This document shows, piece after piece, positions 9,392-18,824 of a stretch of 64,000 nt of DNA (the first letter of the stretch is position 1; every line of letters begins with the position of its first letter). Origin of the DNA: Marinomonas colpomeniae (lineage in GTDB: Bacteria; Pseudomonadota; Gammaproteobacteria; Pseudomonadales; Marinomonadaceae); NCBI RefSeq assembly GCF_014803385.1, contig NZ_JACYFC010000002.1, positions 1 to 64,000 on the forward strand, read 5' to 3'. The position numbers were made by a program, and so were the translations under genes. The notes under the pieces are model-generated. The model was not told the DNA's origin. It ran no database searches and saw only the letters and a program-made list of their open reading frames with translations.

Positions 9392-10417
9392 TTAATGTAC
9401 GTATTTAGGACCAAATAAAATAACAAGGGATAAGGTCAGTGAAAAATTGCCACTATAATTCTCTTCAGCCTCATGAGTAAATTGAGGCTTCACTTGCCCA
9501 ATCAGCCAATCTTCATGCAAAAAACGTTCATACTGTAAGTTATATAAAAATGAGTCAGGTATAAGCCCATCTTCCCCTGATTGCAAAAAACTCAATTGGT
9601 AACTCAATTTGTTTTTTGAATTTACATAATGATGGATAAAAAAGTTCTCTCTTGCATAAAAAAGTCCTTTATTATCCAACCACACAATACTGAAATCGGA
9701 GCCATAATTTAATGATGAACTGAACTGATGATTAACGCCTAACCCATACCGTACACCAAGACCTTCAGAGTAATACGCGAACGCCTCCTGCTTTTGGTGC
9801 CACGTCCAACTTCCCTCTCTATCGTGCTGCCGAAAGCGCAAACGTAGAAACGGGTTCAATGGAAAATCCACTAACACACCAGCATCAATGTCGGCGCCTA
9901 AATCCGACTTAATATACCGCACTGCGGCAGAGAAATTAGACTCTAGCGCAGAGTTAATAACACTACTATTTTCTGTCGCCTCGTTTCGCACATTTTCTGG
10001 TGTGATTGAGTCCCCATCCGATTCTATTACCAAGCGTAAGCGGTCTTTTGTATTAGGTAATTTCAGTTGCGCATGAAACTCAAAGAATCCGGTAGTGGCA
10101 TCCTTATCAAGTATAGGACCAAATCGAATTTCTACCTGACTATCTGATTTCCCTAGACTAGGCTTACCAGATAAAAAAGTATCCATATTATTAGACCAAC
10201 TACCAATAATTTCCGATACGGATTGATGAGTATGTTGCCACCAAAAAAAATCGTTATTATCTAAATCAACCGTAGTGTCTTTTGAATCCATGATGTTACT
10301 TCCAAGCTCTATCTCGCTATCAAACCTAGGCTCAACAGAGAAAATTGGAGAAGATAGCAACAAGGAAAATAAATAAATCGCAACACTAAAAAATGCATAG
10401 TCGTTGCGAAAGAACAC
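9392..10417 (-). CDS. Uncharacterised beta-rich, outer-membrane-type protein
   Basis: 341 residues of no family I can name. An N-terminal hydrophobic stretch (about 8-27, ending near IFSVEP) looks like a signal peptide. The rest shows alternating hydrophobic/polar strands rich in aromatic residues (for example SWTWHQKQEAFAYYSEGLGV), as in outer-membrane barrels; the last strand region reads SLTLSLVILFGPKYVH. The start is GTG at 10417, three bases after the mtnN stop with AAAGG upstream, so it is translated with mtnN. Operon position suggests a role tied to the LuxPQ-like genes, but function is unknown. Confidence 0.72.
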   Translation of the reverse strand: MFFRNDYAFFSVAIYLFSLLLSSPIFSVEPRFDSEIELGSNIMDSKDTTVDLDNNDFFWWQHTHQSVSEIIGSWSNNMDTFLSGKPSLGKSDSQVEIRFGPILDKDATTGFFEFHAQLKLPNTKDRLRLVIESDGDSITPENVRNEATENSSVINSALESNFSAAVRYIKSDLGADIDAGVLVDFPLNPFLRLRFRQHDREGSWTWHQKQEAFAYYSEGLGVRYGLGVNHQFSSSLNYGSDFSIVWLDNKGLFYARENFFIHHYVNSKNKLSYQLSFLQSGEDGLIPDSFLYNLQYERFLHEDWLIGQVKPQFTHEAEENYSGNFSLTLSLVILFGPKYVH

Positions 10418-10420
10418 TAT

Positions 10421-11116
10421 TTAATTGCCTTTCAACATTTGCTGAATCATCAAAGACGAATTCTCTGCTGCGACCTTAAGGTACTCTTCAAAGCTCTGAG
10501 GTGACTCTTTACCCGCAATATCAGAGAGAGAACGAACCACAACAAAAGGAATGCCAAATTTAAAACACACCTGCGCAACAGCAGCCGCTTCCATTTCAAC
10601 GGCAACTAAAGATGGAAAGATCGATCGTACTGATTCAACACGAGCAGGATCACTCATAAAGCTATCCCCTGTACCAATCAAACCTACTTTTGCTTGAACT
10701 TGAGTCACAGAATTCAAGGCAACTTTTGCCTGATTAATAAGCTTTTGATCAGCAGAAAACGTTGCAGGCATATTAGGCACTTGTCCCATAACATAACCAA
10801 ACGCAGTCACGTCTACATCATGATGAACAACTTGATCAGAAATAACGACATCACCAACGTTTAAGTCAGGATCAAAACCACCTGCAGAACCGATGTTAAT
10901 CACATATTCAGGCTTAAACTGAGACAGTAGCAAGGTTGTAGAGACAGCAACATTCACTTTACCTATACCAGATTTAAGTAACACAACATCTTTACCTTCA
11001 AAATGCCCGATAAAAAAGTCGCAACCAGCAATACTTTCTTCACGTACATCTGTCATCCAAGCCTTAATAACTGCCACTTCTTCATCCATGGCACCAATTA
11101 ATCCAATAACACTCAT
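10421..11116 (-). CDS. mtnN: 5'-methylthioadenosine/S-adenosylhomocysteine nucleosidase
   Basis: Hydrolyses methylthioadenosine and S-adenosylhomocysteine to adenine plus thioribose or S-ribosylhomocysteine. The latter is the substrate LuxS turns into the AI-2 precursor. At 231 residues it is the usual length. The start GLIGAMDEEV carries catalytic Glu12, and VEMEAAAVAQV and RSLSDIAGKE hold the nucleoside-binding glutamate and catalytic aspartate. It lies 13 bases after the LuxQ-like gene and 3 bases before the unknown outer-membrane-type gene, so all are probably co-transcribed. Confidence 0.96.
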   Translation of the reverse strand: MSVIGLIGAMDEEVAVIKAWMTDVREESIAGCDFFIGHFEGKDVVLLKSGIGKVNVAVSTTLLLSQFKPEYVINIGSAGGFDPDLNVGDVVISDQVVHHDVDVTAFGYVMGQVPNMPATFSADQKLINQAKVALNSVTQVQAKVGLIGTGDSFMSDPARVESVRSIFPSLVAVEMEAAAVAQVCFKFGIPFVVVRSLSDIAGKESPQSFEEYLKVAAENSSLMIQQMLKGN

Positions 11117-11129
11117 TCCTTACTCCTAC

Positions 11130-13715
11130 TTATTCATTATTTTCAATTTTTTGCATTATATTCTGTGTGAACACTTTTATTTGATGTCCTGAATATGGCT
11201 GAGTCATTTCAGAAAGAGCAACATTATCAGGCATTCCCTCCCACCTTTGTACTGAAAATAAACGTACATTAGGAAACTCTGTCTCAATAGCCTGTAATAG
11301 ATCTTTAGTCTGAGACTCTAATAGCACAACAAACGCATCAGAGTGGTACGATAGCACAACATGATAATTAGATAAGTCTGCCAGCCATTGTGTGGCGATA
11401 TCATATTCGCTTAATTCTGTATACCAAATAGCTTTAGATACACGGCTCCCCCCGACTATAATCCACGATTCATTTTTATTACTCGATTGGCTAGGTACAA
11501 TGCCATCTAATTCACACGCCTTTACTAAGACCTGATGCAAACTATAGTCACACGGACAACCTAATAATGTGAGTACGTCTGGGTCAGTTTTCGCAGGAAG
11601 AATGCTGTTTAGCCAAATGATTGGAAGCAGGTCTCGGTTATATTTAAGCTTCAGAGCTCGCGTCATATCCAGTTGAGAATCAACAGCTTTATCACAACCA
11701 ATCAGCACTGCATCGAATTTAGTAACTTCGCTTGATTGTGTGAAAAAGCTATCGGTCGAAGCATATTCTTCAACCTTTAATCCAAGCCTTATTAAAACTT
11801 CTCTAATAGTATGAGCATTCGGATAATCATTCGCGACCCAGGCTACAACCTGACCTGAGGGTAATGCCTCAAGTGAACCTTCCTCCTCACTTTCTTGTGT
11901 TATAAAGCTCAATTGTAATGCATTGTTTTGTAATATTTTTTGCTCGCCATTGAGGTGAGCTAGCAACATTTTAATCATCCAAAAGAATAAAGGTCTAGAT
12001 GACATATCATGCATAGCCGTTAACTCAAGCTCTTCATTGTTAAATCGAACATTCAAATGACGCTCTGCCATATCATTCGACATGACCATCATAAATAAAA
12101 TTCGCATTAAACCTCTGAGGCTTGGGCTTACTGCAATCACTCTTACACCGACATCTAATGAACAATTCAGTAACGCTCTATTTGCTTCCACCCCCATTGC
12201 CATCATAACCTGAGCACTTTCCTGAGCAAGAGCATCACCAATAGGTAAATAAGTAATTTTTTTACTTTCATGACTAATATCATCAAAGACAGAAATCAAT
12301 AAGGAAAGCCACCCCTGAAGTTGAGTTGTTGAAATATAGTGTGGCAGTGTAGAAAGATAAGTAAGCTCATTCAATATCGCCCCTGAGTCTACTTTATTTT
12401 TTTCTATTGAGAACAATGGTTGCAACTGCTCTAATTGCCAGATTAAACTGGTTTCTTTCGTAATGTTTCGCCCTACCAACAACAACCCTTGATAGGAACT
12501 TTCATTAATAAAAGAATACGCCTGCCATTTATAAATATACCCATGCCTGCCAATTGTTAAATCAAACGTTACACCAATGTCTCCTTTGAGTGCTTCTTGA
12601 ATTGCTTGATGACAAGAAAGGGGCATAAAATCAAACACACTTCGTGCTTTATCAGAGTCAGGAAAAAGCATTCGCCCCTCTGCATTAATCATTTCAACAT
12701 CAGTCACTTCATTACAAAAAATAACTGCACAATGGCTTGATTCTGCTAGCAACTTAAATCGACTATCTTTAGCCTCAATAAAGGCTTTGTCTTGATTGTT
12801 TTTTAGCTGTATTGGCTGCAATTCTATAAAAGGTAATAATGTCCCTTCTTGACGAGAAGCAATATAATCGAGCGGCTCAAAAATTGATTTTTTTATTCTG
12901 TGAATTAACAGCAAGTAAAAAACAAATAAAATAACGCCAAGGGCTGTGATAAAGGGAAGTGCTTTGACGAAACGAGTAAAGGAAAATACATTTCCTTGAC
13001 TAATATCTAATTGTAAGCTGGTTTGTATAGAAGATCTTAAGGGTAAACTAGAACTCAGAATAGACTCTGATAAAACAACACCACTTTTACTCCCTTCCAA
13101 TAAGTTTTTTTTGTTTGTTTTATCATAAATTCGTACAGCACTTATTTTTGCTCGATCAAGCAACTCGCTGGTTAATGTTAGATTGTCATTTAATGAAATA
13201 AAACCATATAAAAAACCCATATTTTTTGACGATTCAGAAAGAATTTTTTTCTTTTGCATCAGTAAAATAGAGCCATCATCTGTAAAAACGGATACCCATC
13301 GATTAATTAACCCTTGCTGTAATATCGATTTAAACTCCACTTCCGTAAACAAACGCGCCCTAGGGTCCATGGCATCTCGACGATCTTCCCATTCAATATA
13401 AAAAAAGTCTAAAGCACCAAAAAATAATACTTCATGATGACTAAATAAGAGGTCCAGTTCACGTCCAGGCTCATAATCACTCAAGGATAAATCCTGACCA
13501 ATTAAACTTATCTCATCCTCGGCGTGTGCCAAATAGCTGTTAAAGACCTGCTCGACGACCTGATGCTTTAACACCAGTTTTTCTTCTACCGAAGATTGGT
13601 TCAAGGCTTCAATAAAAAGCAGAATCATTAAAGTAATGATTAAAAAAGTTACACTGACCAACAGCAAAATTCTTTTTTGTAAGCGGTGCTGTAAACTGAT
13701 AGCTACTTCTGCCAT
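11130..13715 (-). CDS. LuxQ-like sensor with degenerate kinase and receiver domains
   Basis: 861 residues, close to Vibrio LuxQ (859 from memory), encoded directly after a LuxP-like gene with a 13-base overlap. Membrane helices at about 16-38 and 251-273 flank a periplasmic sensor. A PAS-like region spans about 315-425. The DHp region keeps a histidine (H459, LPHYIST) where kinases read SHEIRT, but the following acidic residue is lost. The ATP-binding part keeps only an N-box echo (SPSLRGLMRILFMMVMSND, 530-548) and lacks the glycine boxes. The receiver-like domain (622-735) has G673 where the phosphorylated Asp belongs and no clear lysine. A further domain at 748-861 is unassigned. It is probably a pseudokinase. 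Confidence 0.82.
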   Translation of the reverse strand: MAEVAISLQHRLQKRILLLVSVTFLIITLMILLFIEALNQSSVEEKLVLKHQVVEQVFNSYLAHAEDEISLIGQDLSLSDYEPGRELDLLFSHHEVLFFGALDFFYIEWEDRRDAMDPRARLFTEVEFKSILQQGLINRWVSVFTDDGSILLMQKKKILSESSKNMGFLYGFISLNDNLTLTSELLDRAKISAVRIYDKTNKKNLLEGSKSGVVLSESILSSSLPLRSSIQTSLQLDISQGNVFSFTRFVKALPFITALGVILFVFYLLLIHRIKKSIFEPLDYIASRQEGTLLPFIELQPIQLKNNQDKAFIEAKDSRFKLLAESSHCAVIFCNEVTDVEMINAEGRMLFPDSDKARSVFDFMPLSCHQAIQEALKGDIGVTFDLTIGRHGYIYKWQAYSFINESSYQGLLLVGRNITKETSLIWQLEQLQPLFSIEKNKVDSGAILNELTYLSTLPHYISTTQLQGWLSLLISVFDDISHESKKITYLPIGDALAQESAQVMMAMGVEANRALLNCSLDVGVRVIAVSPSLRGLMRILFMMVMSNDMAERHLNVRFNNEELELTAMHDMSSRPLFFWMIKMLLAHLNGEQKILQNNALQLSFITQESEEEGSLEALPSGQVVAWVANDYPNAHTIREVLIRLGLKVEEYASTDSFFTQSSEVTKFDAVLIGCDKAVDSQLDMTRALKLKYNRDLLPIIWLNSILPAKTDPDVLTLLGCPCDYSLHQVLVKACELDGIVPSQSSNKNESWIIVGGSRVSKAIWYTELSEYDIATQWLADLSNYHVVLSYHSDAFVVLLESQTKDLLQAIETEFPNVRLFSVQRWEGMPDNVALSEMTQPYSGHQIKVFTQNIMQKIENNE

Positions 13716-14803
13716 AGGACCACCGAATAGCCGTAAGCTTGCTCTGCCATCAGTTGCAAACTCTGCGAATCCAATTCTGAAGACACCAAATTAGAATGAG
13801 CGATGTAAAGATTTGGCATATTCCCTCCCTCTAGATCAAGCTTAATCGCTTCCGCTGCTGCAATAGACAAATAATCTTTCATGAAAAAAACACTAACGTT
13901 GACTCTTTTGCTTTCTAAATCTCCGATACCATTGAATGAAAGCCCCCAAGAATTAGTCTGCACCGCCCCAAACTCATCTCCTTGCAATGCTGCAACCACA
14001 CCATCTGATATATTCTGAGAACAACTAAAAATAAAATCGGTTGATTTTTCACTCAATAGTAACTGAGCTGCATCAAACGCTTGTTTTTTATCATCAGACA
14101 CAACTCGGATGGCACCTACATGACGACCATATCTAACCATTTCATCTAAAAATAGATCGCAGCGCACACGCCCAAGATAGCTATCTGCCAATACTAACGC
14201 CGACACTCTTGTTTCTTTAGTCAGCTGACGATTAAGATAACTAGCCAACTTTTTTGTAGCTTTTTTTTGATCGAAACCAATATACATTAATGGGGGATGA
14301 TCCACCCAGTATCTTAGTGGTGATGCAAAATCATATAGAATCACCTTAGGCGCACCTAATCGCAAGAAACGCTCTACAAAACGACGCTGAGCAAACCCAA
14401 ACTTTGTTATGACAATATAATCAGGTTGAGCTTCTGTTATTTTATAATAGGGCTCTAGATCTTTGCCATGTTCAGAACGATCCACATAAGCATCCAATCG
14501 ATAATCGATCTTTAACTCCCGCATACGTTTTTTAAAAGATAGCAGAAGCGCTCTATTGCCTATTGAGTCTATTTCCCCAAATAACAACACAGCAATACGT
14601 ACAGTTTTTTTTTGAGGAATTCTTATAGGTATAGAAAGAGAATAGACCATTGATGTAAATTGTTCGGCCAAAGAAATCTGTTCGAGGTTAGCCTGATAGA
14701 AATCATCGCTATCCATCAGGTTAAGCATGGTTCTGGAAGCATGTGCCGTAACGGCAAAACTTCCAAGAACAGTCAACAAAATAAAACAACGTAATCTTCG
14801 CAT
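13703..14803 (-). CDS. LuxP-like periplasmic binding protein
   Basis: 366 residues (V. harveyi LuxP is 365, from memory), with a signal peptide of about 22 residues ending TAHA. Similarity to remembered LuxP is clear, e.g. RRFVERFLRLGAPKVILYDF and YIGFDQKKATKKLASYL against RKFVEHVL and YVGFDHAEGSRELA. Two ligand-contact residues, an Arg (R215 in LuxP) and a Trp (W289), appear kept. Others look changed: R310 to Phe, W82 to Asn, N159 to Asp. The ligand may therefore not be AI-2. The start at 14803 has GGGTG upstream; a GTG at 14824 is possible. It is the first gene of the operon and partner of the overlapping LuxQ-like sensor. Confidence 0.85.
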   Translation of the reverse strand: MRRLRCFILLTVLGSFAVTAHASRTMLNLMDSDDFYQANLEQISLAEQFTSMVYSLSIPIRIPQKKTVRIAVLLFGEIDSIGNRALLLSFKKRMRELKIDYRLDAYVDRSEHGKDLEPYYKITEAQPDYIVITKFGFAQRRFVERFLRLGAPKVILYDFASPLRYWVDHPPLMYIGFDQKKATKKLASYLNRQLTKETRVSALVLADSYLGRVRCDLFLDEMVRYGRHVGAIRVVSDDKKQAFDAAQLLLSEKSTDFIFSCSQNISDGVVAALQGDEFGAVQTNSWGLSFNGIGDLESKRVNVSVFFMKDYLSIAAAEAIKLDLEGGNMPNLYIAHSNLVSSELDSQSLQLMAEQAYGYSVVLWQK

Positions 14804-14937
14804 TATTGCACCCAGTGAAAACACATAGAGTTGTTATTCTAACCAAATTAACAAACTTTCGTGGGAGGAAGAGCAATAAAATATGGACAAAGACAGTCAA
14901 TCTTAAATAAATGAGGTATTAAGATAAAATTTAGACA

Positions 14938-14969
14938 TAAAAAAAGCCGACATACCGTCAGCTTTTTTT
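14938..14969 (-). terminator. Terminator after tRNA-Leu
   Basis: The minus strand reads a seven-base stem AGCTGAC/GTCGGCT with loop GGTAT followed by seven T. It ends the tRNA transcript before the LuxP-like operon. Confidence 0.82.
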
Positions 14970-14974
14970 AAATT

Positions 14975-15059
14975 TGGTGCGGAAGGAGAGACTCGAACTC
15001 TCACGCCGTGAAGCACTGGAACCTAAATCCAGCGTGTCTACCAATTCCACCACTCCCGC
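14975..15059 (-). tRNA. tRNA-Leu (anticodon UAG)
   Basis: The 85-base gene includes an encoded CCA end. Acceptor arms GCGGGAG and CTTCCGC pair with one G-U. The anticodon loop TTTAGGT (anticodon 15025-15023) sits on stem CTGGA/TCCAG, a long variable arm (TGCTTCACGGCGTGA) marks the class II leucine type, and the T-arm contains GTTCGAGTC. It resembles E. coli leuW. Confidence 0.96.
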
Positions 15060-15182
15060 AAGGAATGGCGAGCATTATAGGCAAATGATTTTTTCGGTCA
15101 ATAGTTTTTTTGATTATTTATTAAAATGATCTAAAAAACACTAACATAAGCCTATTTTACTCACCCATCTCATAGATATCCG

Positions 15183-16250
15183 TTAAAATGAGCGTCCGTT
15201 ACGGTATTCACCACGCTCATAACGAACAGCCATTTCTTCCAAATCCATCGTTTGAATTCGAGAAGCTTGGCCAGCGGAACCAAACGCTTCATAGCGGTCA
15301 ATACAAACTGCTTTCATCGCTTTAATACTTTCCGTTAAATATTTACGAGGATCAAAGTTACCTTTGTGCTCCGCTAAGCTACGACGAATCGCGCCCGTTG
15401 CCGCCAGACGTAAATCTGTATCAATATTAACCTTGCGAACACCATAACGAATTGCTTTCACAATTTCGTCAACAGGAACCCCGTAGGTTTCTGGAATTTC
15501 ACCACCAAATTCATTGATAATTTCTAACCAGTCTTGTGGTACAGAAGAAGAGCCATGCAGCACGATATGCGTGTTAGGTAACAATTCAACAATCTTTGCA
15601 ATACGCTCAATATCAAGAATGTCGCCAGTCGGTGGGCGAGTAAACTTGTATGCTCCATGGCTTGTACCAATAGCAACAGCCAAAGCATCAATGCCCGTCG
15701 CATTAACAAAATCCACGGCTTCTTTAGGGTCTGTCAGCATTTGATCCATCGTCAAAATACCTTCAGCACCAACACCGTCTTCTTCACCTGCTTCACCGGT
15801 TTCAAGTGAGCCTAAAACACCCAATTCACCTTCTACAGACACACCACAAGCGTGTGCGAACTCAACCGTACGGCGAGTGACATCGACATTATAGTCATAG
15901 CTTGCAGGTGTTTTACCATCAGCCATTAAAGAACCGTCCATCATGACAGATGAAAAGCCTAGCTGAATAGAACGCTGGCAGATAGCAGGTGAGGTGCCGT
16001 GATCTTGATGCATAACCACAGGAATATGAGGGTAATCTTCAATAGCAGCCGCAATCAAGTGACGTAAAAAATGTGAACCAGCATACTGACGAGCGCCAGC
16101 AGACGCTTGCATAATAACCGGTGAATTGACTTCATTTGCGGCTTCCATGATCGCTTTAACCTGCTCCATGTTATTCACATTAAAAGCGGGTAAACCGTAA
16201 CTGTGTTCCGCAGCATGATCTAGCAGTTGGCGCATACTAATTAAAGGCAT
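15183..16250 (-). CDS. fba: Fructose-1,6-bisphosphate aldolase, class II
   Basis: Metal-dependent aldolase, 355 residues, of the group found in Pseudomonas and in Calvin-cycle operons rather than E. coli FbaA (359). The N terminus reads [20 protein letters not shown] holds zinc-binding histidine and the catalytic region, and VLHGSSSVP and [12 protein letters not shown] form the phosphate and metal sites. It is the last gene of tkt-epd-pgk-fba, working in glycolysis and gluconeogenesis. A 279-base gap with hairpins separates it from pgk, so it may also have its own promoter. Confidence 0.95.
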   Translation of the reverse strand: MPLISMRQLLDHAAEHSYGLPAFNVNNMEQVKAIMEAANEVNSPVIMQASAGARQYAGSHFLRHLIAAAIEDYPHIPVVMHQDHGTSPAICQRSIQLGFSSVMMDGSLMADGKTPASYDYNVDVTRRTVEFAHACGVSVEGELGVLGSLETGEAGEEDGVGAEGILTMDQMLTDPKEAVDFVNATGIDALAVAIGTSHGAYKFTRPPTGDILDIERIAKIVELLPNTHIVLHGSSSVPQDWLEIINEFGGEIPETYGVPVDEIVKAIRYGVRKVNIDTDLRLAATGAIRRSLAEHKGNFDPRKYLTESIKAMKAVCIDRYEAFGSAGQASRIQTMDLEEMAVRYERGEYRNGRSF

Positions 16251-16293
16251 ACAAATTTTCCTCTGACAGTTTGTCTTATATTGTATTTATCAC

Positions 16294-16324
16294 GGACAAC
16301 ATTAGGGTGTGAGCTAATGTTCCG
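16294..16324 (-). repeat. Hairpin in the pgk-fba intergenic region
   Basis: Arms AACATTAG (16298-16305) and CTAATGTT (16314-16321), extended by CGGA/TCCG-type pairing, enclose an 8-base loop. There is no T-run on the minus strand, so it is more likely a message-processing or stability element than a terminator. Confidence 0.4.
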
Positions 16325-16432
16325 ATCTTTATAATCATGATTCAGCTTAATAACCAATCATGTGGCTTACGCCTTATAGTGTTTGTCATATTCGATCTTA
16401 ACGCCGAATAAGTTACGCTCTAGTTTGATGAT

Positions 16433-16476
16433 CGTTAACATTGATTAATTTCTTTCTACATTAAACAATGTTAACG
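16433..16476. repeat. Perfect 11-bp inverted repeat between pgk and fba
   Basis: CGTTAACATTG (16433-16443) and CAATGTTAACG (16466-16476) are perfect complements 22 bases apart. It could be a two-site operator or a hairpin in the pgk-fba message. The centre is A/T-rich with no T-run directly after either arm. Confidence 0.5.
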
Positions 16477-16529
16477 AAACAGGCTTTTCGCCTTTATAAT
16501 TTAGAATAATCTAATGTCATTCTTTGATA

Positions 16530-17693
16530 TTAATTTTTTGCGCGAGATTCCAACATAGCGACAGCAGGAAGAACTTTTCCTTCAACAAACTCTAAGAAAG
16601 CACCACCACCCGTTGATATATAAGAAATTTTATCAGCTAAGCCATACTTATCAATTGCTGCCAACGTGTCTCCACCACCAGCAACAGAGAATGCATCACT
16701 GTCTGCAATGGCTTGAGCAACTATTTCTGTGCCCTTAGAGAAATTATCAAACTCGAATACACCACATGGGCCATTCCACAATATGGTTTTTGCATTCTTT
16801 AAGATATCAGCCATTACTTGAGCAGAATCTGGACCCAAATCCATAATCTCTTCATTATCAGCCACTTGATCAACAGGTTTAACCGTTGCAACAGCTGTGT
16901 CCGAAAATTCTGTTCCCACTCGTACATCAGTGACTTCTGGAATATCTAAATCCGCCATCAGCTTTCGTGCTTGGGGAATTAAATCTTTTTCATACAAAGA
17001 CTTACCTACATTGTAACCACGAGCCGCAACAAATGTATTTGAAATCCCGCCGCCCACAATCAGTTGATCGCAAAGCTTAGACAAAGATTCTAGAACGGTC
17101 AGTTTCGTTGATACTTTTGAACCACCTACAACCGCAACTAAAGGGCGTGCAGGGTTATCTAATGCTTTACCTAGCGCTTCTAATTCAGCTGATAACAACG
17201 GCCCAGCACAAGCAACAGGAGCAAATTTTGCCACACCATGAGTAGAAGCATGAGCACGGTGTGCAGTACCAAATGCATCCATTACGAACACATCACACAA
17301 GGCTGCCATTTTTTTAGACAAAGCATCATCATCTTTTTTCTCACCGACGTTGAAACGGACATTATCAACCAAAACAAGCTGACCAGCTTCTACATCAACA
17401 CCTTCTAACCAATCTTTCACCAAAGGAACATCTTGACCTAATAGACTAGACAAATGTGTTGCTACTGGCTGAAGAGAAAACTCCTCTTCATATTGACCCT
17501 CTGTAGGACGACCAAGATGAGACATCACCATCACTTTTGCACCAGCCGCTAGGGCCAGCTTAATTGTTGGTAATGCTGCGCGAATACGTACATCGCTTGT
17601 GATCTTACCGTCTTTCAGTGGCACGTTTAAATCTTCCCGAATTAATACGCGCTTGTTTGCCAAATCCAAATCTTTCATCTTTATTACAGTCAT
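16530..17693 (-). CDS. pgk: Phosphoglycerate kinase
   Basis: Glycolytic kinase interconverting 1,3-bisphosphoglycerate + ADP and 3-phosphoglycerate + ATP. With the start at 17693 (GAGGA upstream) it has 387 residues, the same as E. coli Pgk, and begins [11 protein letters not shown] like it. The substrate motif RADLNVP appears as [15 protein letters not shown] follows, and the nucleotide-binding [13 protein letters not shown] lies near the C terminus. It lies 44 bases after epd in the leftward operon. Confidence 0.96.
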   Translation of the reverse strand: MTVIKMKDLDLANKRVLIREDLNVPLKDGKITSDVRIRAALPTIKLALAAGAKVMVMSHLGRPTEGQYEEEFSLQPVATHLSSLLGQDVPLVKDWLEGVDVEAGQLVLVDNVRFNVGEKKDDDALSKKMAALCDVFVMDAFGTAHRAHASTHGVAKFAPVACAGPLLSAELEALGKALDNPARPLVAVVGGSKVSTKLTVLESLSKLCDQLIVGGGISNTFVAARGYNVGKSLYEKDLIPQARKLMADLDIPEVTDVRVGTEFSDTAVATVKPVDQVADNEEIMDLGPDSAQVMADILKNAKTILWNGPCGVFEFDNFSKGTEIVAQAIADSDAFSVAGGGDTLAAIDKYGLADKISYISTGGGAFLEFVEGKVLPAVAMLESRAKN

Positions 17694-17737
17694 GTACGAT
17701 GTCCTCGTCATTTAATTTTTATATTGTAATACAAATA

Positions 17738-18757
17738 CTAGAGTTTAATCACATTAGCCCAATATTTAGCAACATCCAACATACGATTAGCATAGCCCCA
17801 TTCATTATCGAACCAACACAATAGCTTAACCATACGCTTATCTATTACTTGCGTTTGCGTACTATCAATAATGACAGAGCGAGGGTCGTGGTTGAAATCA
17901 ACAGAGGCATGCGCCTCTTTAGAAAACCCCATTAATTCGACGTATTTACCGTTGGCTGCTTGTTCTAATTGTTTATTTATTTGCTCTGCCGTTACATCTC
18001 GACCTGTGCGTAACACTAAATCAATAACAGAAACATTCAACGTCGGCACACGAACAGCATTACACCCCATTTTCCCATCAAGCTCCGGCATCATACGAGT
18101 GATACCTTTAGCCAACCCCGTATCAACAGGAATAATAGAGCTTAGCGCGGCACGCGTTAAACGTAAGTCTTTAGTATGGTATCCATCAATAACAGGCTGA
18201 TCATTCATTGCAGAGTGAATAGTTTGAGTTGTACCGTGCTCAACTCCAGAAAACTGTTTAATCACGTCCAAAACGGGAATCAAACAATTTGTTGTACAAG
18301 AGGCTGCAGAGACAATGCAATCATCAGACTGAATGTCCTCATGATTAAAACCATAGACTATAGTTGCATCTACATCCGCTGCGGCTGGCTGAGAAAGTAG
18401 TACACGAGGCACTCCCGCATCCAAATACGCCTGAGCACCATCCCTATCTGCAAAGCTCCCCGAACATTCAAACACCATATCTAAATTAAGAGATGCCCAA
18501 TCGAGCTCACTTGCTTTCGTGCAGGCGAAGCATTCTATGGAATCATCACCAATAATTAAGGCGTTGTTTTTTATTGTAACAGGAAGTGGAAAGCGACCAT
18601 GTGTTGTGTCATAGCGTGTAAGGTAACTAATTGTCTCAATATCAGACAACTCATTGATCGCCACCACATGAATGTGATCGCGGTAACCGTTTTCATAGAG
18701 AGCACGCAGTACTGAACGCCCTATACGACCATAACCATTGATAGCGACTCGCAACAT
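17738..18757 (-). CDS. epd: Erythrose-4-phosphate dehydrogenase
   Basis: NAD-dependent oxidation of erythrose 4-phosphate to 4-phosphoerythronate for pyridoxal phosphate synthesis. With the start at 18757 (TAGGG upstream) it is 339 residues, the same as E. coli Epd. The Rossmann motif INGYGRIGRSV and catalytic SAASCTTNC are shared with GAPDH. INEL in place of the INDL usual in GAPDH, and gene order tkt-epd-pgk-fba, favour Epd over GAPDH, though dual activity cannot be excluded. The frame stays open 41 codons upstream but that part is low-complexity leader. Confidence 0.88.
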   Translation of the reverse strand: MLRVAINGYGRIGRSVLRALYENGYRDHIHVVAINELSDIETISYLTRYDTTHGRFPLPVTIKNNALIIGDDSIECFACTKASELDWASLNLDMVFECSGSFADRDGAQAYLDAGVPRVLLSQPAAADVDATIVYGFNHEDIQSDDCIVSAASCTTNCLIPVLDVIKQFSGVEHGTTQTIHSAMNDQPVIDGYHTKDLRLTRAALSSIIPVDTGLAKGITRMMPELDGKMGCNAVRVPTLNVSVIDLVLRTGRDVTAEQINKQLEQAANGKYVELMGFSKEAHASVDFNHDPRSVIIDSTQTQVIDKRMVKLLCWFDNEWGYANRMLDVAKYWANVIKL

Positions 18758-18824
18758 AAGCCCTACTTCATCGAAAAACGATCTACTATCGTTTTCACTT
18801 TTCTTTCTAAAAAAGGAAAAAGGA

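Noticed and set aside
17871..18200. 109-codon antisense frame within epd
   Set aside because: Shadow of a conserved enzyme gene; no independent evidence.
17738..18757. Annotation as glyceraldehyde-3-phosphate dehydrogenase
   Set aside because: The length of 339, INEL in the NAD site and position between tkt and pgk favour erythrose-4-phosphate dehydrogenase.
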